A program made the translations under genes and the position numbers. 64,000 nt of DNA from NCBI GenBank assembly GCA_040388605.1, contig JAZKBN010000038.1:57349-121348 (forward strand), read 5' to 3'. The notes under the pieces are model-generated. The model was not told where the DNA came from. It saw only the letters and a program-made list of their open reading frames with translations, and ran no database searches. The stretch is from JAZKBN01 sp040388605 (lineage in GTDB: Bacteria > Bacteroidota > Bacteroidia > Cytophagales > Flexibacteraceae). Below, in pieces: positions 30,173 through 39,647 of the stretch (the first letter of the stretch is position 1; each line of letters opens with the position of its first letter).

Positions 30173-30541
30173 ATGAAAAGAGATTCGTTCCAGGCAATTG
30201 CAGACCCCACACGCAGGGAGATATTAAATATGTTGGCGTATAAATCGCTTAACGTAAATGCAGTGGCTGAAAATTTCGAAGTAAGCCGAACTGCAGTTTA
30301 TAAGCACCTGAAAATACTTACTGAATGCGGCTTGGTTGTGGTAAAGCAACAGGGTCGGGAAAGGTTTTGCGAAGCAAGGCTTGAAAAACTAAATGAAGTA
30401 TCAGACTGGGTTGAGCAATACCGAAAATTCTGGACCGATAAATTCGACTCGCTTGAAAAGTACCTTATTGAGCTTCAAAGCAAAAACACACAATCAGAAA
30501 ACAACATAACAAACCCAAGCCCCCTAAGCCATGACATCTGA
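30173..30541 (+). CDS. ArsR-family (SdpR-like) winged-helix repressor
   Basis: 122 residues from the ATG at 30173. An earlier ATG at 30125 lies inside the promoter and operator and is rejected. The protein is a winged helix with SFQAIADPTRREILNML, then NVNAVAENFEVSRTAVYKHLKILTECGLV as the recognition HTH, then a wing (VVVKQQGRERFCEA). The C-terminal helix (VSDWVEQYRKFWTDKFDSLEKYL) is typical of the SdpR-like subgroup that pairs with SRPBCC (AHSA1) proteins. No metal-binding Cys cluster is visible, so metal sensing is unlikely. The stop overlaps the start of the SRPBCC gene by 11 bases. Autorepression through the two upstream palindromes is likely. Confidence 0.9.
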   Translation: MKRDSFQAIADPTRREILNMLAYKSLNVNAVAENFEVSRTAVYKHLKILTECGLVVVKQQGRERFCEARLEKLNEVSDWVEQYRKFWTDKFDSLEKYLIELQSKNTQSENNITNPSPLSHDI

Positions 30542-31066
30542 AAAAACAATCAAATCTGAAGAGTCAACTGATTTAGTTCTTACCCGTGAATTTAATGCCC
30601 CCAAAGAACTGGTATTTAAAGCCTGGACTCAACCTGAACACCTGGCTCATTGGTGGGGTCCGGTAGGCTTTACCCTGGGTGTGGCACAAATGGATCTTAG
30701 CCCCGGCGGCACTTTTCTTTACAGCATGAAAAACACCGACGGAATTGAAATGTGGGGCAAGTTTGTTTACAAAGAAGTGTCTCCTTTCGATAAGCTGGTT
30801 TTTGTTAACTCTTTTTCTGATAAAGAAGGGAATTTAACACGCCACCCAATGAGCGACACCTGGCCTTTGGAGGTTTATAATGTGCTTACTCTTGAGGAAT
30901 TCAACGGCAAAACCAAGCTTACCCTACGCGGAGGCCCGGTAAACGCAAATGAGACTGAAATAAAAACGTTCTCAGAAAACCATGCCGGTATGCAGCAAGG
31001 CTTCAAAGGTACCTTANNNNNNNNNNAGATCAGCTGGAGACTTACCTGCAAACCATTTCTGCATAA
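30531..31066 (+). CDS. SRPBCC (AHSA1-like) protein, interrupted by assembly gap
   Basis: A START/SRPBCC-fold protein: LVLTREFNAPKELVFKAWTQPEHLAHWWGP, SPGGTFLYSMKN, WGKFVYKEVSPFDKLVFVNSFSD. A run of 10 N (31017-31026) interrupts the gene after GFKGTL. Behind the gap the frame that makes sense is DQLETYLQTISA with a stop at 31064-31066, the usual C-terminus of this family. It is out of phase with the upstream part by the number of N. The apparent continuation to 31133 is nonsense (Cys- and His-rich, unlike the family). The real gene is most likely intact at about 175-180 residues. The role is unknown; such proteins bind hydrophobic ligands or assist other proteins. Confidence 0.85.
31017..31026. 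other. assembly gap (10 N)
   Basis: Ten unknown bases break the SRPBCC reading frame. The size is a placeholder, since the downstream homologous frame is out of phase. Confidence 0.98.
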
Positions 31067-31159
31067 ACATGCATGTTGCCCCGGCCGTTTTTTAGTGAAA
31101 ACCGGTAAGCATTATTCAAAGGTGAAAAATTAACAATAGCAAGCAGATTTCATAATACC

Positions 31160-31663
31160 ATGAGCCAACAAACAGTACCTGAAAAGAACCCGATTAAAAT
31201 TTCGGGCAATGTCTTTGAAACGTCCAGGGTTTTTAATGCTCCGATAAGCCTGGTTTTCGAGGCTTGGACAAACCCAGAACATTTTGTTAAATGGTGGGGC
31301 CCCACAGGTTTCACAACTACCAATATTGAGTTTTCGGCAAAACCGGGAGGTGTATGGCGCCATATCATGCACGGGCCCGACGGAACAGATTATCCTAATA
31401 AAACCATTTTCAGGGAAGTGATTCCCCCGGTACGCCTCTCTTACACTAACGGGTATGACATGCCGGGAGAACCCGAGTTGTACTTTGCCGAAATTGACTT
31501 CATGGACTTAGGTAACCAAACTGAGATACGTATGCGAATGACCTTTAAATCTGCTGAAGAGCTTCAAAGGGTGGCTGTTGAACATGGCGCTATTGAGGGT
31601 AACAGGCAGCATTTAGATAGATTGGATGCTTTTCTTACTGAGTTTGGGAAATTTACTTCATAA
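31160..31663 (+). CDS. SRPBCC (AHSA1-like) domain protein
   Basis: 167 residues of the AHSA1 branch of the SRPBCC fold: VFETSRVFNAPISLVFEAWTNPEHFVKWWGP, FSAKPGGVWRHIMHGPDG, IFREVIPPVRLSYTNGYD, ETEIRMRMTFKSAEELQ, and a C-terminal helix (RQHLDRLDAFLTEF). It is complete and soluble. It is the third gene of the arsR-SRPBCC-SRPBCC unit and a diverged paralogue of the protein before it, so the two probably arose by tandem duplication. Ligand and function are unknown. Expression presumably follows the ArsR repressor at 30173. Confidence 0.88.
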   Translation: MSQQTVPEKNPIKISGNVFETSRVFNAPISLVFEAWTNPEHFVKWWGPTGFTTTNIEFSAKPGGVWRHIMHGPDGTDYPNKTIFREVIPPVRLSYTNGYDMPGEPELYFAEIDFMDLGNQTEIRMRMTFKSAEELQRVAVEHGAIEGNRQHLDRLDAFLTEFGKFTS

Positions 31664-31768
31664 CTCATTGAATCAGATTGAAATATCAGTTGACTTCGTA
31701 TCGGGCTAACCGGTTTTAGTGCCCAAAGCCTATAAAAGTCACATTGGGTAAATTAGTTGGCAACAGTC

Positions 31769-31808
31769 GGCAAGGCGCAGCCCGGATACAGGAAGGCTGC
31801 GCTTTGCC
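31769..31808. repeat. long GC-rich hairpin without T run
   Basis: A 14 bp inverted repeat (31769-31782 with 31795-31808, one G:T difference) closes a 12-base loop in an otherwise AT-rich region. There is no downstream T run, so it is not a classical terminator. It could be a REP-like element or an RNA stabiliser at the 3' end of the SRPBCC operon. Confidence 0.6.
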
Positions 31809-31926
31809 TACCCGGGAAGAGTTTCTTATATATAGATTGCCACCTGAATTTTCAGCATAACCCGGCTAAGAATTTTAGATGTTAAGTTTTTATTAAAGTG
31901 GCGTCTTTTTTGCCGATTTTGGTATA

Positions 31927-31940
31927 AAACCAACCGGTTT
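31927..31940. promoter_or_regulatory. orphan ArsR-type palindrome
   Basis: AAACC-AACC-GGTTT has the same arms and 4-base spacer as the operators of both arsR operons but lies 260 bases after the last SRPBCC gene with no gene directly behind it. GCAACCAT recurs at 31977-31984, like the second half of the paired operators, so this may be a relic of a third promoter. Confidence 0.4.
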
Positions 31941-32495
31941 CAATCTAAAAGTAATGCTTGTCTATAGATTTTGCTGCAACCATCTAAGCGAAATGGTATA
32001 TTTTGAAACTGAAAAACCGATTCTTATGTAAGGTTTCAAAAAGTCAGGATTAAGAATTTCGATATTCCGATAAGGTTAAATTTTGTAGCCCCTCCTTAAT
32101 GAAAACTTCACTAAACTAAGATTGCCGATATTTGGAATTGTAAACTAAGCCTGTTTTTGAATAGCCGTGCTGAGTGCTGTAGCTACGTGGGGATTAAGTT
32201 AAAACAGTCACTTGGTTATTCTATAGAATAATTAAGAGGCCTTGAACTGCAATTTTGGATGTTTTTGCACGGTTTTTTTTAAGAGATATTTAGGGTGTTT
32301 CCTGCAAAATATGTTGGCCATTGTAATGTTGCAATGCGGCCGGCCGAAAAATAAGAAAAGTTTAATTGTATTTTTCTAATGAGACGGAAAGCTGGTTTTC
32401 TGTCAAAGGAGTACATAAGCAATAGTTTTTTAAATGTTGTTGATATGGCAAATTCGGAATATGGACAAATATTATCACGTATTTAAAGGTTTTAC

Positions 32496-32526
32496 TTGCT
32501 AATAATTTGGACGATATATATATTTG
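32496..32526 (+). promoter_or_regulatory. promoter of the giant T9SS gene
   Basis: TTG at 32496-32498 and TATATTTG at 32519-32526, 20 bp apart, fit the Bacteroidota -33/-7 promoter. It implies a 5' leader of about 230 bases before the ATG at 32760. Confidence 0.55.
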
Positions 32527-32759
32527 TCCCACGCAACAACTGAGTCGGTGCCTAAATATTGATTTTGCACTGAAGGATTAGATATACGAAGGGCGGCCTT
32601 TTTTTGGACGCAACTAAAAATTTTTGCTTACTGATATGAAACATGCAATCCATAAGGAATCTTTTTAGGCAGTTAATATCCATTAAGCCAACAATCTTAC
32701 AATTTAAATAAATCTTTCATAATCTCTAACCATCTCAATCACTAACTAATATTCCAATA

Positions 32760-35700
32760 ATGAACAAACTTTACAAATTGCTTCGCCACTTCAGGTACCC
32801 GGCAGCACTGCTGCTCATGGTTCCTCTGCTAATACCTTTCGGGGTCAGGGCGCAAACATCAGCCACAATTGGCGGAACGTTCACTACCAATCTTGGAAGC
32901 GGCGGATTAAGCACGAACCAAAACCAAGGTGGCCAGGAATGGCTATACCTTTCTTCTGAAATAGGCGCAGGTGGTACCCAAACCCGTATCGACACTGTTT
33001 CTTTCCCTTTGGGAGATCTAAACACATTTCCAACCACTGCTTACACATATACCAATGTGCAGCTGTATGCCAAAAATACTTCTGCCACCACTTTAGCGAA
33101 CAACACCCCTAACGACAACCTTGCCACTTATACTTTGGTATTCAGCGGAAATGTTGACGTTGCAGAGGGAATGGATGTTAACGGGTATGTTAAAATACCG
33201 CTCACCACGCCTTTTACGTATAACGGCACAGGTCTGCAGTTCTTTTATACCCGCGGCGCTCAGGCTGCTGCACCGGTAATTCTTGCCCGTGGCAACAGTG
33301 CTGTTACTGACCGCGCACGTAAAACCTTCAGTTCCAGCTACCAGGTTGATTTTACTCCGCTTGTTAGTTATGCTTTCCTTCCTATAGTTAAGCTTAGCTT
33401 TGGCCCGGCAACCGCTCAGGTTCCTGCCATTTCAATTTCTCCGGCCGGATTGCGTTCAGGTTTCGGGGCTTCATCAACTGTAAGCACTGCCGGAGCCTAC
33501 TATGGCGCCGGAGTAACTTACCAATGGCAAAGTGTGGCCGATGCAGGTTCTACACCTTCTGCAGGTGCATATTCCAATATAGCTCAAACGGCAAGCTCTT
33601 TCACAGCCAGCCCTACTGTAAGCACCTGGTATCGTTTGGGTATGACTGTGGGCGGAATTACCAACTATTCAGCAGGCGCCAAACTCACTCTTAATCCTGA
33701 TGGCGCTGCACCTACTGCTGTTGACGGAAACCGTTGCGGAACAGGCTCAGTAGCACTTACTGCAACTGCTGCAGGTTCAGGTACACTAAGGTGGGTTGCA
33801 AATACAACCCCAATTGTAGGTAAAATATTAAGTACAGGGGCAACATTCAATACGCCTTCTCTTACAACTTCCACTACTTATAAAGTATTTGAAGAATCCC
33901 ATGGTACTCTTACAACTGTTGGTAACGATGCGTCAACTGCATGTGCCGCTTCCAACGGAAATTATTATGCAACATATTTCGCAGGCGCAAATTGGGGTTA
34001 TAAGTTTAACGTAACTAACCCTAATGGTGTAATCTTCAACTCGATAAACCTTATTCCTGGCGGCGCAGTTGGCGGCAGCTTCATAATTGAAGTGGCAAGT
34101 TCAACCGGTGCAGTAATCGCAGACATTACAAATACTACTTCAGTAGCTGCAGGTAATATAAATGCTGCTCCTATTAATGTATTTCTTCCTCAGGGTACCG
34201 GTTATAATGTATATCTTTTGACTGTTGCACCCGGTGGCTTCCGTACCTGCGATTCTCCTCTGGGATACCCTTTCACAAATGCTGCAGGCGTAACAGTTAC
34301 CGGTTCCAGCAATACAGGATGGGATCCTGGTGTACCTGGTTTCTACGGTCTTAACTTTAGCCCTGTTACCACGCTTAGCGGTGCTGCTACAGCTACTGCT
34401 ACTATTACATCTCCCCCTTCAATGACTATCACTCCGGGTGGTGCAACAACATATTGTGAGGCCCAAGGCAACTCTGTGTCACTTACTGCCACCGCCGGAT
34501 TCGATTCATACGCATGGTCTCCTTCCACAGGACTTAGTGCCACAACAGGTGCTACTGTAACTGCAAATCCAAGCACCACAACAACTTATACAGTTGTAGG
34601 CCACGTAGATGCAACAGGTTGTAACTCACCTCAAACAGTAACTGTAACTGTAACGCCGCGTATTGACGTTACTGCATCTTCAAGCGTTTCAGGTCCTGTA
34701 TGTTCAGGAACACCCATTACTCTTACTTCGAGCGCATTCAACACTGCCAAAACTATTGTTGGCGGAGCACAAACAGGTTCTTCTAACATTTACCTGTATG
34801 CGCCGTTCCAAACTGTTCACACCCAATTCATGTACTCAGCTGCAGAGCTGCAGGCGCTTGGATTCAGTGCAAGCACACCAAATGTTCTGTCAAGCCTCGG
34901 TCTGTTTGTGACATCTAAAGGAACAACTCTTCCGTATGATGCGCTTACAGTAAAAGTGCGTACTACCACAGCTACCGCTTTTACAGCCTATTTAACAACA
35001 GGCTTTACTACTGTTTACAACGCAGGTTATACTACCGCTCTGGGTTGGAATACTATACCTTTCAGCAGCCCGTTTGTTTGGGATGGCACTACCAGCCTTG
35101 TTTTCGACCTCTGCTTTAATAATACAGTGGCCGATGTTGGTGGCGATAACATTGCAACTGCAAGCTTTTCTTCTGCTGCAAGAGCTCTGTTACCTTACAA
35201 CTCAACTACAGGTTTCTATTATACCGGATGTGCTCAAACAACTAACGTAGCTGCAACTGCAAGTCGTCCGCGTGTTCAGATAGGCGGCGGCCCTGTAACT
35301 TACTCATGGTCACCAACTGCCGACATCACAACCGGTACTCCTGCATCTTCAGCTATAACTGTTACCCCTACTGCCGGAGGTGCTCAGACTTACACGGTAA
35401 CCGCATCAGCAGGTGGTTGTACTTATTCGAATACAGTAAATATAACAGTTCAGGATCCTCCTGCGGCTGCTACAATTGCTTTTGCAACACCGGCCATTAC
35501 TTGTACAAATGATAGCGTTGTTATTAATGCTACCGGCACTACCGGTCAGCTTCAATGGCAATTGGCACTTGACGCAGGTTCAACTCCGGCTGATGGCGAT
35601 TATTCTGATATTGGCGGTGCCACTTCATCTAAGCTGAAAATTGCGTCAATAAGCGCCTCTACATGGTATCGTGTTAAGGCTGCATGTCCTTCAAGCTCAC

Positions 35701-38700
35701 TTTTCGCTGCATCTAATGCACTTAAAGCGGTACAGGCAGATAACCCTACTGTTTCAGCAAGCGACTTAACTCGTTGCGGAACAGGCACAATACCTTTTAC
35801 TGCTACAGGAACCGGTACTATTCGTTGGACAGATAATGCAGTTGGTGGTCATGTTTTGGCTACAGGTGGTTCATTTACTACGCCTACAATTGCATCTACT
35901 ACCCAATATGGTGTATTCTCAGGTTCAAACGAGCAATCTGGTCAGGTAGGTAAGCCAAGAGGATCATCCGACGGCTATTTCCTGAACGGAACCTATGGTC
36001 TCCAATTCGACGTACTTAAGCCGGAAGGTATGCTGTTAAAATCTGTTGATGTAATTGCTGTTGGCGCTGCCGGCAGTACTTATCAAATCAGGATTTTAAA
36101 AAGTAACGGTACCACTTTTGCTGACGTAACAGGTGTTACTACAGCAGCAGGAGGAGTGTTCCAAACTCTGACTTTAGATGTATTCATTCCAACAGGAACC
36201 GGTTACAGAATTATTGCACCTCAGTATGCAGGCGGCTTTGGTTACTACCGTACTCTTGGAACTACCGCAGGTGTGGATGCTTTCCCATTCACATTGAAAG
36301 GCGTTGTTAAAATTACCAATGGTATTCAAAACAATACACCGGTTTCAGCTGCCCCAACCTTGCTGCCAACTTATTACATGATGTTCTATAACTGGAACGT
36401 TACCTATGGTTGCTACAGCGCTGTTCAGCCTGTAACTGCAACCGTTACAAATAATCCGGGCAACAGCCTTTCTGTTTCTGTAAATAAAACAGTTATGTGC
36501 GCCGGTTCACCCACTACGGCTACAATATCTTCAACCGGATATACCAATTTTACCTGGGCTCCAACAACCGGTGTAACATACACTCCCGGTTCAACTACAG
36601 CTACGCTTAACCCTTCATCTACAACCACTTATACCTTCACAGCTGATGACGGAAATCCTGACCCGATTGCTCGTTGCGCCAAGGTTGTAACTATTCCCTT
36701 GATTGTAAACAGCGTACCAACACTTACACTGGTATCTTCATCCACACCTTGTACTAATAACGATAACAGTATCGTTGCATCAGGCTCTTCTTCTGCGAGT
36801 TTGAAAATTGGTACAGGTACCGCTTCTGGTTCAGCTCCTTTCTTTGCAACCAATACTAATATCAGGTCGCAATTCCTTTATACCAAGGCTGAAATGAACG
36901 CTCAGGGATTTGTTAACAGCACTGCTATTAACGCCCTTGCGCTGAAAGTTGGAACTAAGTCTTCAACAGCGCCGTTTACAAACTTCGCTATTAAAATTCT
37001 TAACTCATCTGCCGATTCTCTGTCTGCAGCTACAGGCCTGTTGGCTACAGCCGGCTCTACAATAGTGTATACCGGCACAGTTACAACTGTATTGGGTGTG
37101 AATAAGATTAACTTTACAACTCCATTCCAGTGGAACGGTACAAGCAATATTCTTATTGATATGTGCTTCAGCACAACAGCTGTAGCAGGCGGTAACAACG
37201 ATTTCGTTGAAGCTACAACACTTACCCCTGCAAATGCTGTTTACTCAACCACAGGTTGCGGCGCCGGTGCAGTTGCTGCCACAGCTACTAATAACAGGCC
37301 AAATATTACATTATATGGTGGTGCTGTTAATTATAACTGGACATCTGCAAATCCTGCAACTTCTCCTTTAGCTTTGCTAAGCGCTACCAATACCGGTACT
37401 GTAACTTTCCACCCGATTAACCCTGGTACATATACTTATGTTGTAACTGCAACAGATGGTGCTAATTGCGGCGCTACTAAGAATGTTACACTGGTTGCTG
37501 AGGCACCCGGACGTTGGGTTGGTGGTACAAGTACTGATTTCACGGATGCCAGTAACTGGAACTGTGGGTTGGTTCCAACATCAACTGATGCTATAGTTAT
37601 TACAGCCAATGTTCGTAATGTACCGGCTGTATCATCAGCTACTACAGCGAAAAGCCTGACTTTAGCTCAATTCAGTAAGCTGAACCTTGAGTTCCCCGGA
37701 ACTTTAACACTGACCGGTGATTTTACTAATAACGGCGGCACAATTTCTTCGGCTCCCGGAACAAAAATTAGTATGGCCGGTACAAGCGCTCAATCTATTA
37801 GCGGAAGTGGAACAAGTACTTTCTACAACTTCGAAGTTACAAACTCAACAGGTGTTACTAACCAGTCAGGTAGCACAGTGAAAGTAACAAATACATTTAG
37901 CCTGCCTTCAGGTGGTAAATACACCAACAGCGGTACTACAACTCTGGTTTCAAATGCAGCCGGTACAGCTCGTTTAGGCAAGCTTACTTCTACCGGTCAA
38001 TATTCCGGAAGGCTAACTGCTGAACGCAATATTCCGCAATCTCTAATGCCAATAACTGCAGGAACTAACGTAATGGTAGGTTCACCTGTAACCGGACAAA
38101 CTCTGTCTAACTTCCAGGCTCCTTCTAACATGTTCTTCGGATTCCCCGGAGCTGAGGATAACCCGAATGTTCTTCCCGGTGCAACTTCTGTTTGGTTCTA
38201 CAATCCTTTGGATGCAGGCGAAAACAGCGGATGGGTTAAACCTTCCAGCATAAATGATGCAATGAACCCTGGCACAGGTGCACGTGTTTACTTCTCAGGT
38301 CAATTTGTAAGAAGCGGCGGTACTTACGCCTTATCAGGAACTTTACCAAGCTCTCTTACTTACCCGATTGACCTCCAGTATTGTGCTTCAGGTTGCGCTG
38401 TTGGTTACACAACTAATGGCTGGAACCTGGTTGCAAACCCTGTTCCTTCTGAAATTTCCTGGAAATCAAGTTCATGGGGAGGTCGTTCAAATGTAGGCAG
38501 CAGCATTTACATTTGGCAACAAGGTAACCACCGTTATTCTACTTATACTTACGACCCTACTGACAACTCTTCTGAAGCGGCAGTTAACGGTGGTACTTCA
38601 ACTATTGCAAGCGGACAGGCTTTCTTTGTTAACGCAATGAGCGCCGGTACTCTTACAGCCAGTGAAGATGTAAAAGTAGAAGGTACCACACCTTACCCAG

Positions 38701-39425
38701 GCTTACAGCGTATGGCAGGTTCTTACAACCTTGCTATTACAGGTGCTTCATCACAGTATAACAGCGAAGCAATTCTGAACTTCCGCAGCAGCGGCGCTAC
38801 TTCAGCATTTGACCGTTCACTTGACGCTCCTTTACTGTCCGGAACCGGTGTTAACGTTGGTACCATTACCTCTGACGCTAAAACACTTGTTATCAACCGT
38901 ACTTCTCTACCTGAGGCTGACACTGAAATACCAATGTTCTTCACATCACATACTACAGGAGCTCATACCCTGACCTTCAAAGGTGTTGATGAAATGATGG
39001 CAGATGGTTTCCGTGTTTACCTGCGTGATACTTACAGCCACAACCTGAAAGACCTTACCCTTGAAAATGCTTACTCTTTCATGGTAACCAGTGATGCTGC
39101 AAGCGAAGGAAAAGATCGTTTCCAAATCATTGTTTCTCCGTACGAAGTGCTTGGAACCAAGGGTAATGTTAACGCTTCTTCTTTCATGGTTTCTCCAAAC
39201 CCAACTTCAAGCAACGATGCTGAACTTACAATGCTGGGTTTCAAAGCTGAAACTGCAACTGTAACTGTTACAGACGTTGTAGGTAAAGTTGTGGCAACCA
39301 AAGTGTTTAACCTGACTTCAGGTTCTTTGAAAGAGAAACTTGGAATAGACCTGAAAAATGGCATGTACACAATTTCTACCATCGCAGGTGGCAAGAAAAT
39401 GGTACAGAAGGTTGTTATCAACTAA
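32760..39425 (+). CDS. giant secreted Ig-like protein with T9SS type A sorting domain
   Basis: 2221 residues. A signal peptide (LRHFRYPAALLLMVPLLIPFGVRAQ) is followed by beta-rich modules. One jelly-roll-like unit with an FxYTxAEhxAxGF motif (QFMYSAAELQALGF, QFLYTKAEMNAQGF) and a nearby WNTIPFSSPFVWDGTTSLVFDLCF-type strand recurs twice, and a related unit is at the N-terminus. Ig-like modules (ATITSPPSMTITPGGATTYC, WSPTADITTGTP) lie between. Later comes WVGGTSTDFTDASNWNCGLVPTS and a beta-helix-like region. The T9SS type A signal (FMVSPNPTSSNDAELTM ... LKNGMYTISTIAGGKKMVQKVVIN) ends it. The gene uses CGT, GCT, ACT and GTT more than the other giants, a sign of high expression, and a near-perfect terminator follows. 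It may be a major surface protein. Confidence 0.9.
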   Translation: MNKLYKLLRHFRYPAALLLMVPLLIPFGVRAQTSATIGGTFTTNLGSGGLSTNQNQGGQEWLYLSSEIGAGGTQTRIDTVSFPLGDLNTFPTTAYTYTNVQLYAKNTSATTLANNTPNDNLATYTLVFSGNVDVAEGMDVNGYVKIPLTTPFTYNGTGLQFFYTRGAQAAAPVILARGNSAVTDRARKTFSSSYQVDFTPLVSYAFLPIVKLSFGPATAQVPAISISPAGLRSGFGASSTVSTAGAYYGAGVTYQWQSVADAGSTPSAGAYSNIAQTASSFTASPTVSTWYRLGMTVGGITNYSAGAKLTLNPDGAAPTAVDGNRCGTGSVALTATAAGSGTLRWVANTTPIVGKILSTGATFNTPSLTTSTTYKVFEESHGTLTTVGNDASTACAASNGNYYATYFAGANWGYKFNVTNPNGVIFNSINLIPGGAVGGSFIIEVASSTGAVIADITNTTSVAAGNINAAPINVFLPQGTGYNVYLLTVAPGGFRTCDSPLGYPFTNAAGVTVTGSSNTGWDPGVPGFYGLNFSPVTTLSGAATATATITSPPSMTITPGGATTYCEAQGNSVSLTATAGFDSYAWSPSTGLSATTGATVTANPSTTTTYTVVGHVDATGCNSPQTVTVTVTPRIDVTASSSVSGPVCSGTPITLTSSAFNTAKTIVGGAQTGSSNIYLYAPFQTVHTQFMYSAAELQALGFSASTPNVLSSLGLFVTSKGTTLPYDALTVKVRTTTATAFTAYLTTGFTTVYNAGYTTALGWNTIPFSSPFVWDGTTSLVFDLCFNNTVADVGGDNIATASFSSAARALLPYNSTTGFYYTGCAQTTNVAATASRPRVQIGGGPVTYSWSPTADITTGTPASSAITVTPTAGGAQTYTVTASAGGCTYSNTVNITVQDPPAAATIAFATPAITCTNDSVVINATGTTGQLQWQLALDAGSTPADGDYSDIGGATSSKLKIASISASTWYRVKAACPSSSLFAASNALKAVQADNPTVSASDLTRCGTGTIPFTATGTGTIRWTDNAVGGHVLATGGSFTTPTIASTTQYGVFSGSNEQSGQVGKPRGSSDGYFLNGTYGLQFDVLKPEGMLLKSVDVIAVGAAGSTYQIRILKSNGTTFADVTGVTTAAGGVFQTLTLDVFIPTGTGYRIIAPQYAGGFGYYRTLGTTAGVDAFPFTLKGVVKITNGIQNNTPVSAAPTLLPTYYMMFYNWNVTYGCYSAVQPVTATVTNNPGNSLSVSVNKTVMCAGSPTTATISSTGYTNFTWAPTTGVTYTPGSTTATLNPSSTTTYTFTADDGNPDPIARCAKVVTIPLIVNSVPTLTLVSSSTPCTNNDNSIVASGSSSASLKIGTGTASGSAPFFATNTNIRSQFLYTKAEMNAQGFVNSTAINALALKVGTKSSTAPFTNFAIKILNSSADSLSAATGLLATAGSTIVYTGTVTTVLGVNKINFTTPFQWNGTSNILIDMCFSTTAVAGGNNDFVEATTLTPANAVYSTTGCGAGAVAATATNNRPNITLYGGAVNYNWTSANPATSPLALLSATNTGTVTFHPINPGTYTYVVTATDGANCGATKNVTLVAEAPGRWVGGTSTDFTDASNWNCGLVPTSTDAIVITANVRNVPAVSSATTAKSLTLAQFSKLNLEFPGTLTLTGDFTNNGGTISSAPGTKISMAGTSAQSISGSGTSTFYNFEVTNSTGVTNQSGSTVKVTNTFSLPSGGKYTNSGTTTLVSNAAGTARLGKLTSTGQYSGRLTAERNIPQSLMPITAGTNVMVGSPVTGQTLSNFQAPSNMFFGFPGAEDNPNVLPGATSVWFYNPLDAGENSGWVKPSSINDAMNPGTGARVYFSGQFVRSGGTYALSGTLPSSLTYPIDLQYCASGCAVGYTTNGWNLVANPVPSEISWKSSSWGGRSNVGSSIYIWQQGNHRYSTYTYDPTDNSSEAAVNGGTSTIASGQAFFVNAMSAGTLTASEDVKVEGTTPYPGLQRMAGSYNLAITGASSQYNSEAILNFRSSGATSAFDRSLDAPLLSGTGVNVGTITSDAKTLVINRTSLPEADTEIPMFFTSHTTGAHTLTFKGVDEMMADGFRVYLRDTYSHNLKDLTLENAYSFMVTSDAASEGKDRFQIIVSPYEVLGTKGNVNASSFMVSPNPTSSNDAELTMLGFKAETATVTVTDVVGKVVATKVFNLTSGSLKEKLGIDLKNGMYTISTIAGGKKMVQKVVIN

Positions 39426-39460
39426 TCTAATCTGTTCGGTTCTGAACCGAAATAATCGAA

Positions 39461-39489
39461 GGGAGCTGCAATTGCAGCTCCCTTTTTTT
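39461..39489 (+). terminator. strong terminator of the giant gene
   Basis: A perfect inverted repeat (GGGAGCTGCAA / TTGCAGCTCCC, 39461-39482) is followed by seven T. It is one of the strongest terminators in the window, which fits a highly expressed gene. Confidence 0.9.
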
Positions 39490-39647
39490 GATCCCTGATT
39501 TATTTATTTTACTATTCAGACCCGCTGACAGAGCTAATAAACAATATCAATTTCATGTTAAATATGATTCTGAATACATATTGCTTTATTTGCCTTTATA
39601 AATAGTGTTCATTTTGACTATGTTTGACCTTGAAACGGATCAATGGA

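Larger units (their letters stand above)
31664..32494. other. long non-coding stretch upstream of the giant T9SS gene
   Basis: No gene of credible composition is seen in about 830 AT-rich bases. It contains a long GC-rich hairpin (31769-31808) and an orphan AAACC-N4-GGTTT palindrome (31927-31940). The rest shows nothing that I can name. Confidence 0.55.

Noticed and set aside
31067..31133. Continuation of the first SRPBCC frame beyond the N run
   Set aside because: Cys/His-rich tail unlike the family; the alternative phase gives the expected C-terminus.
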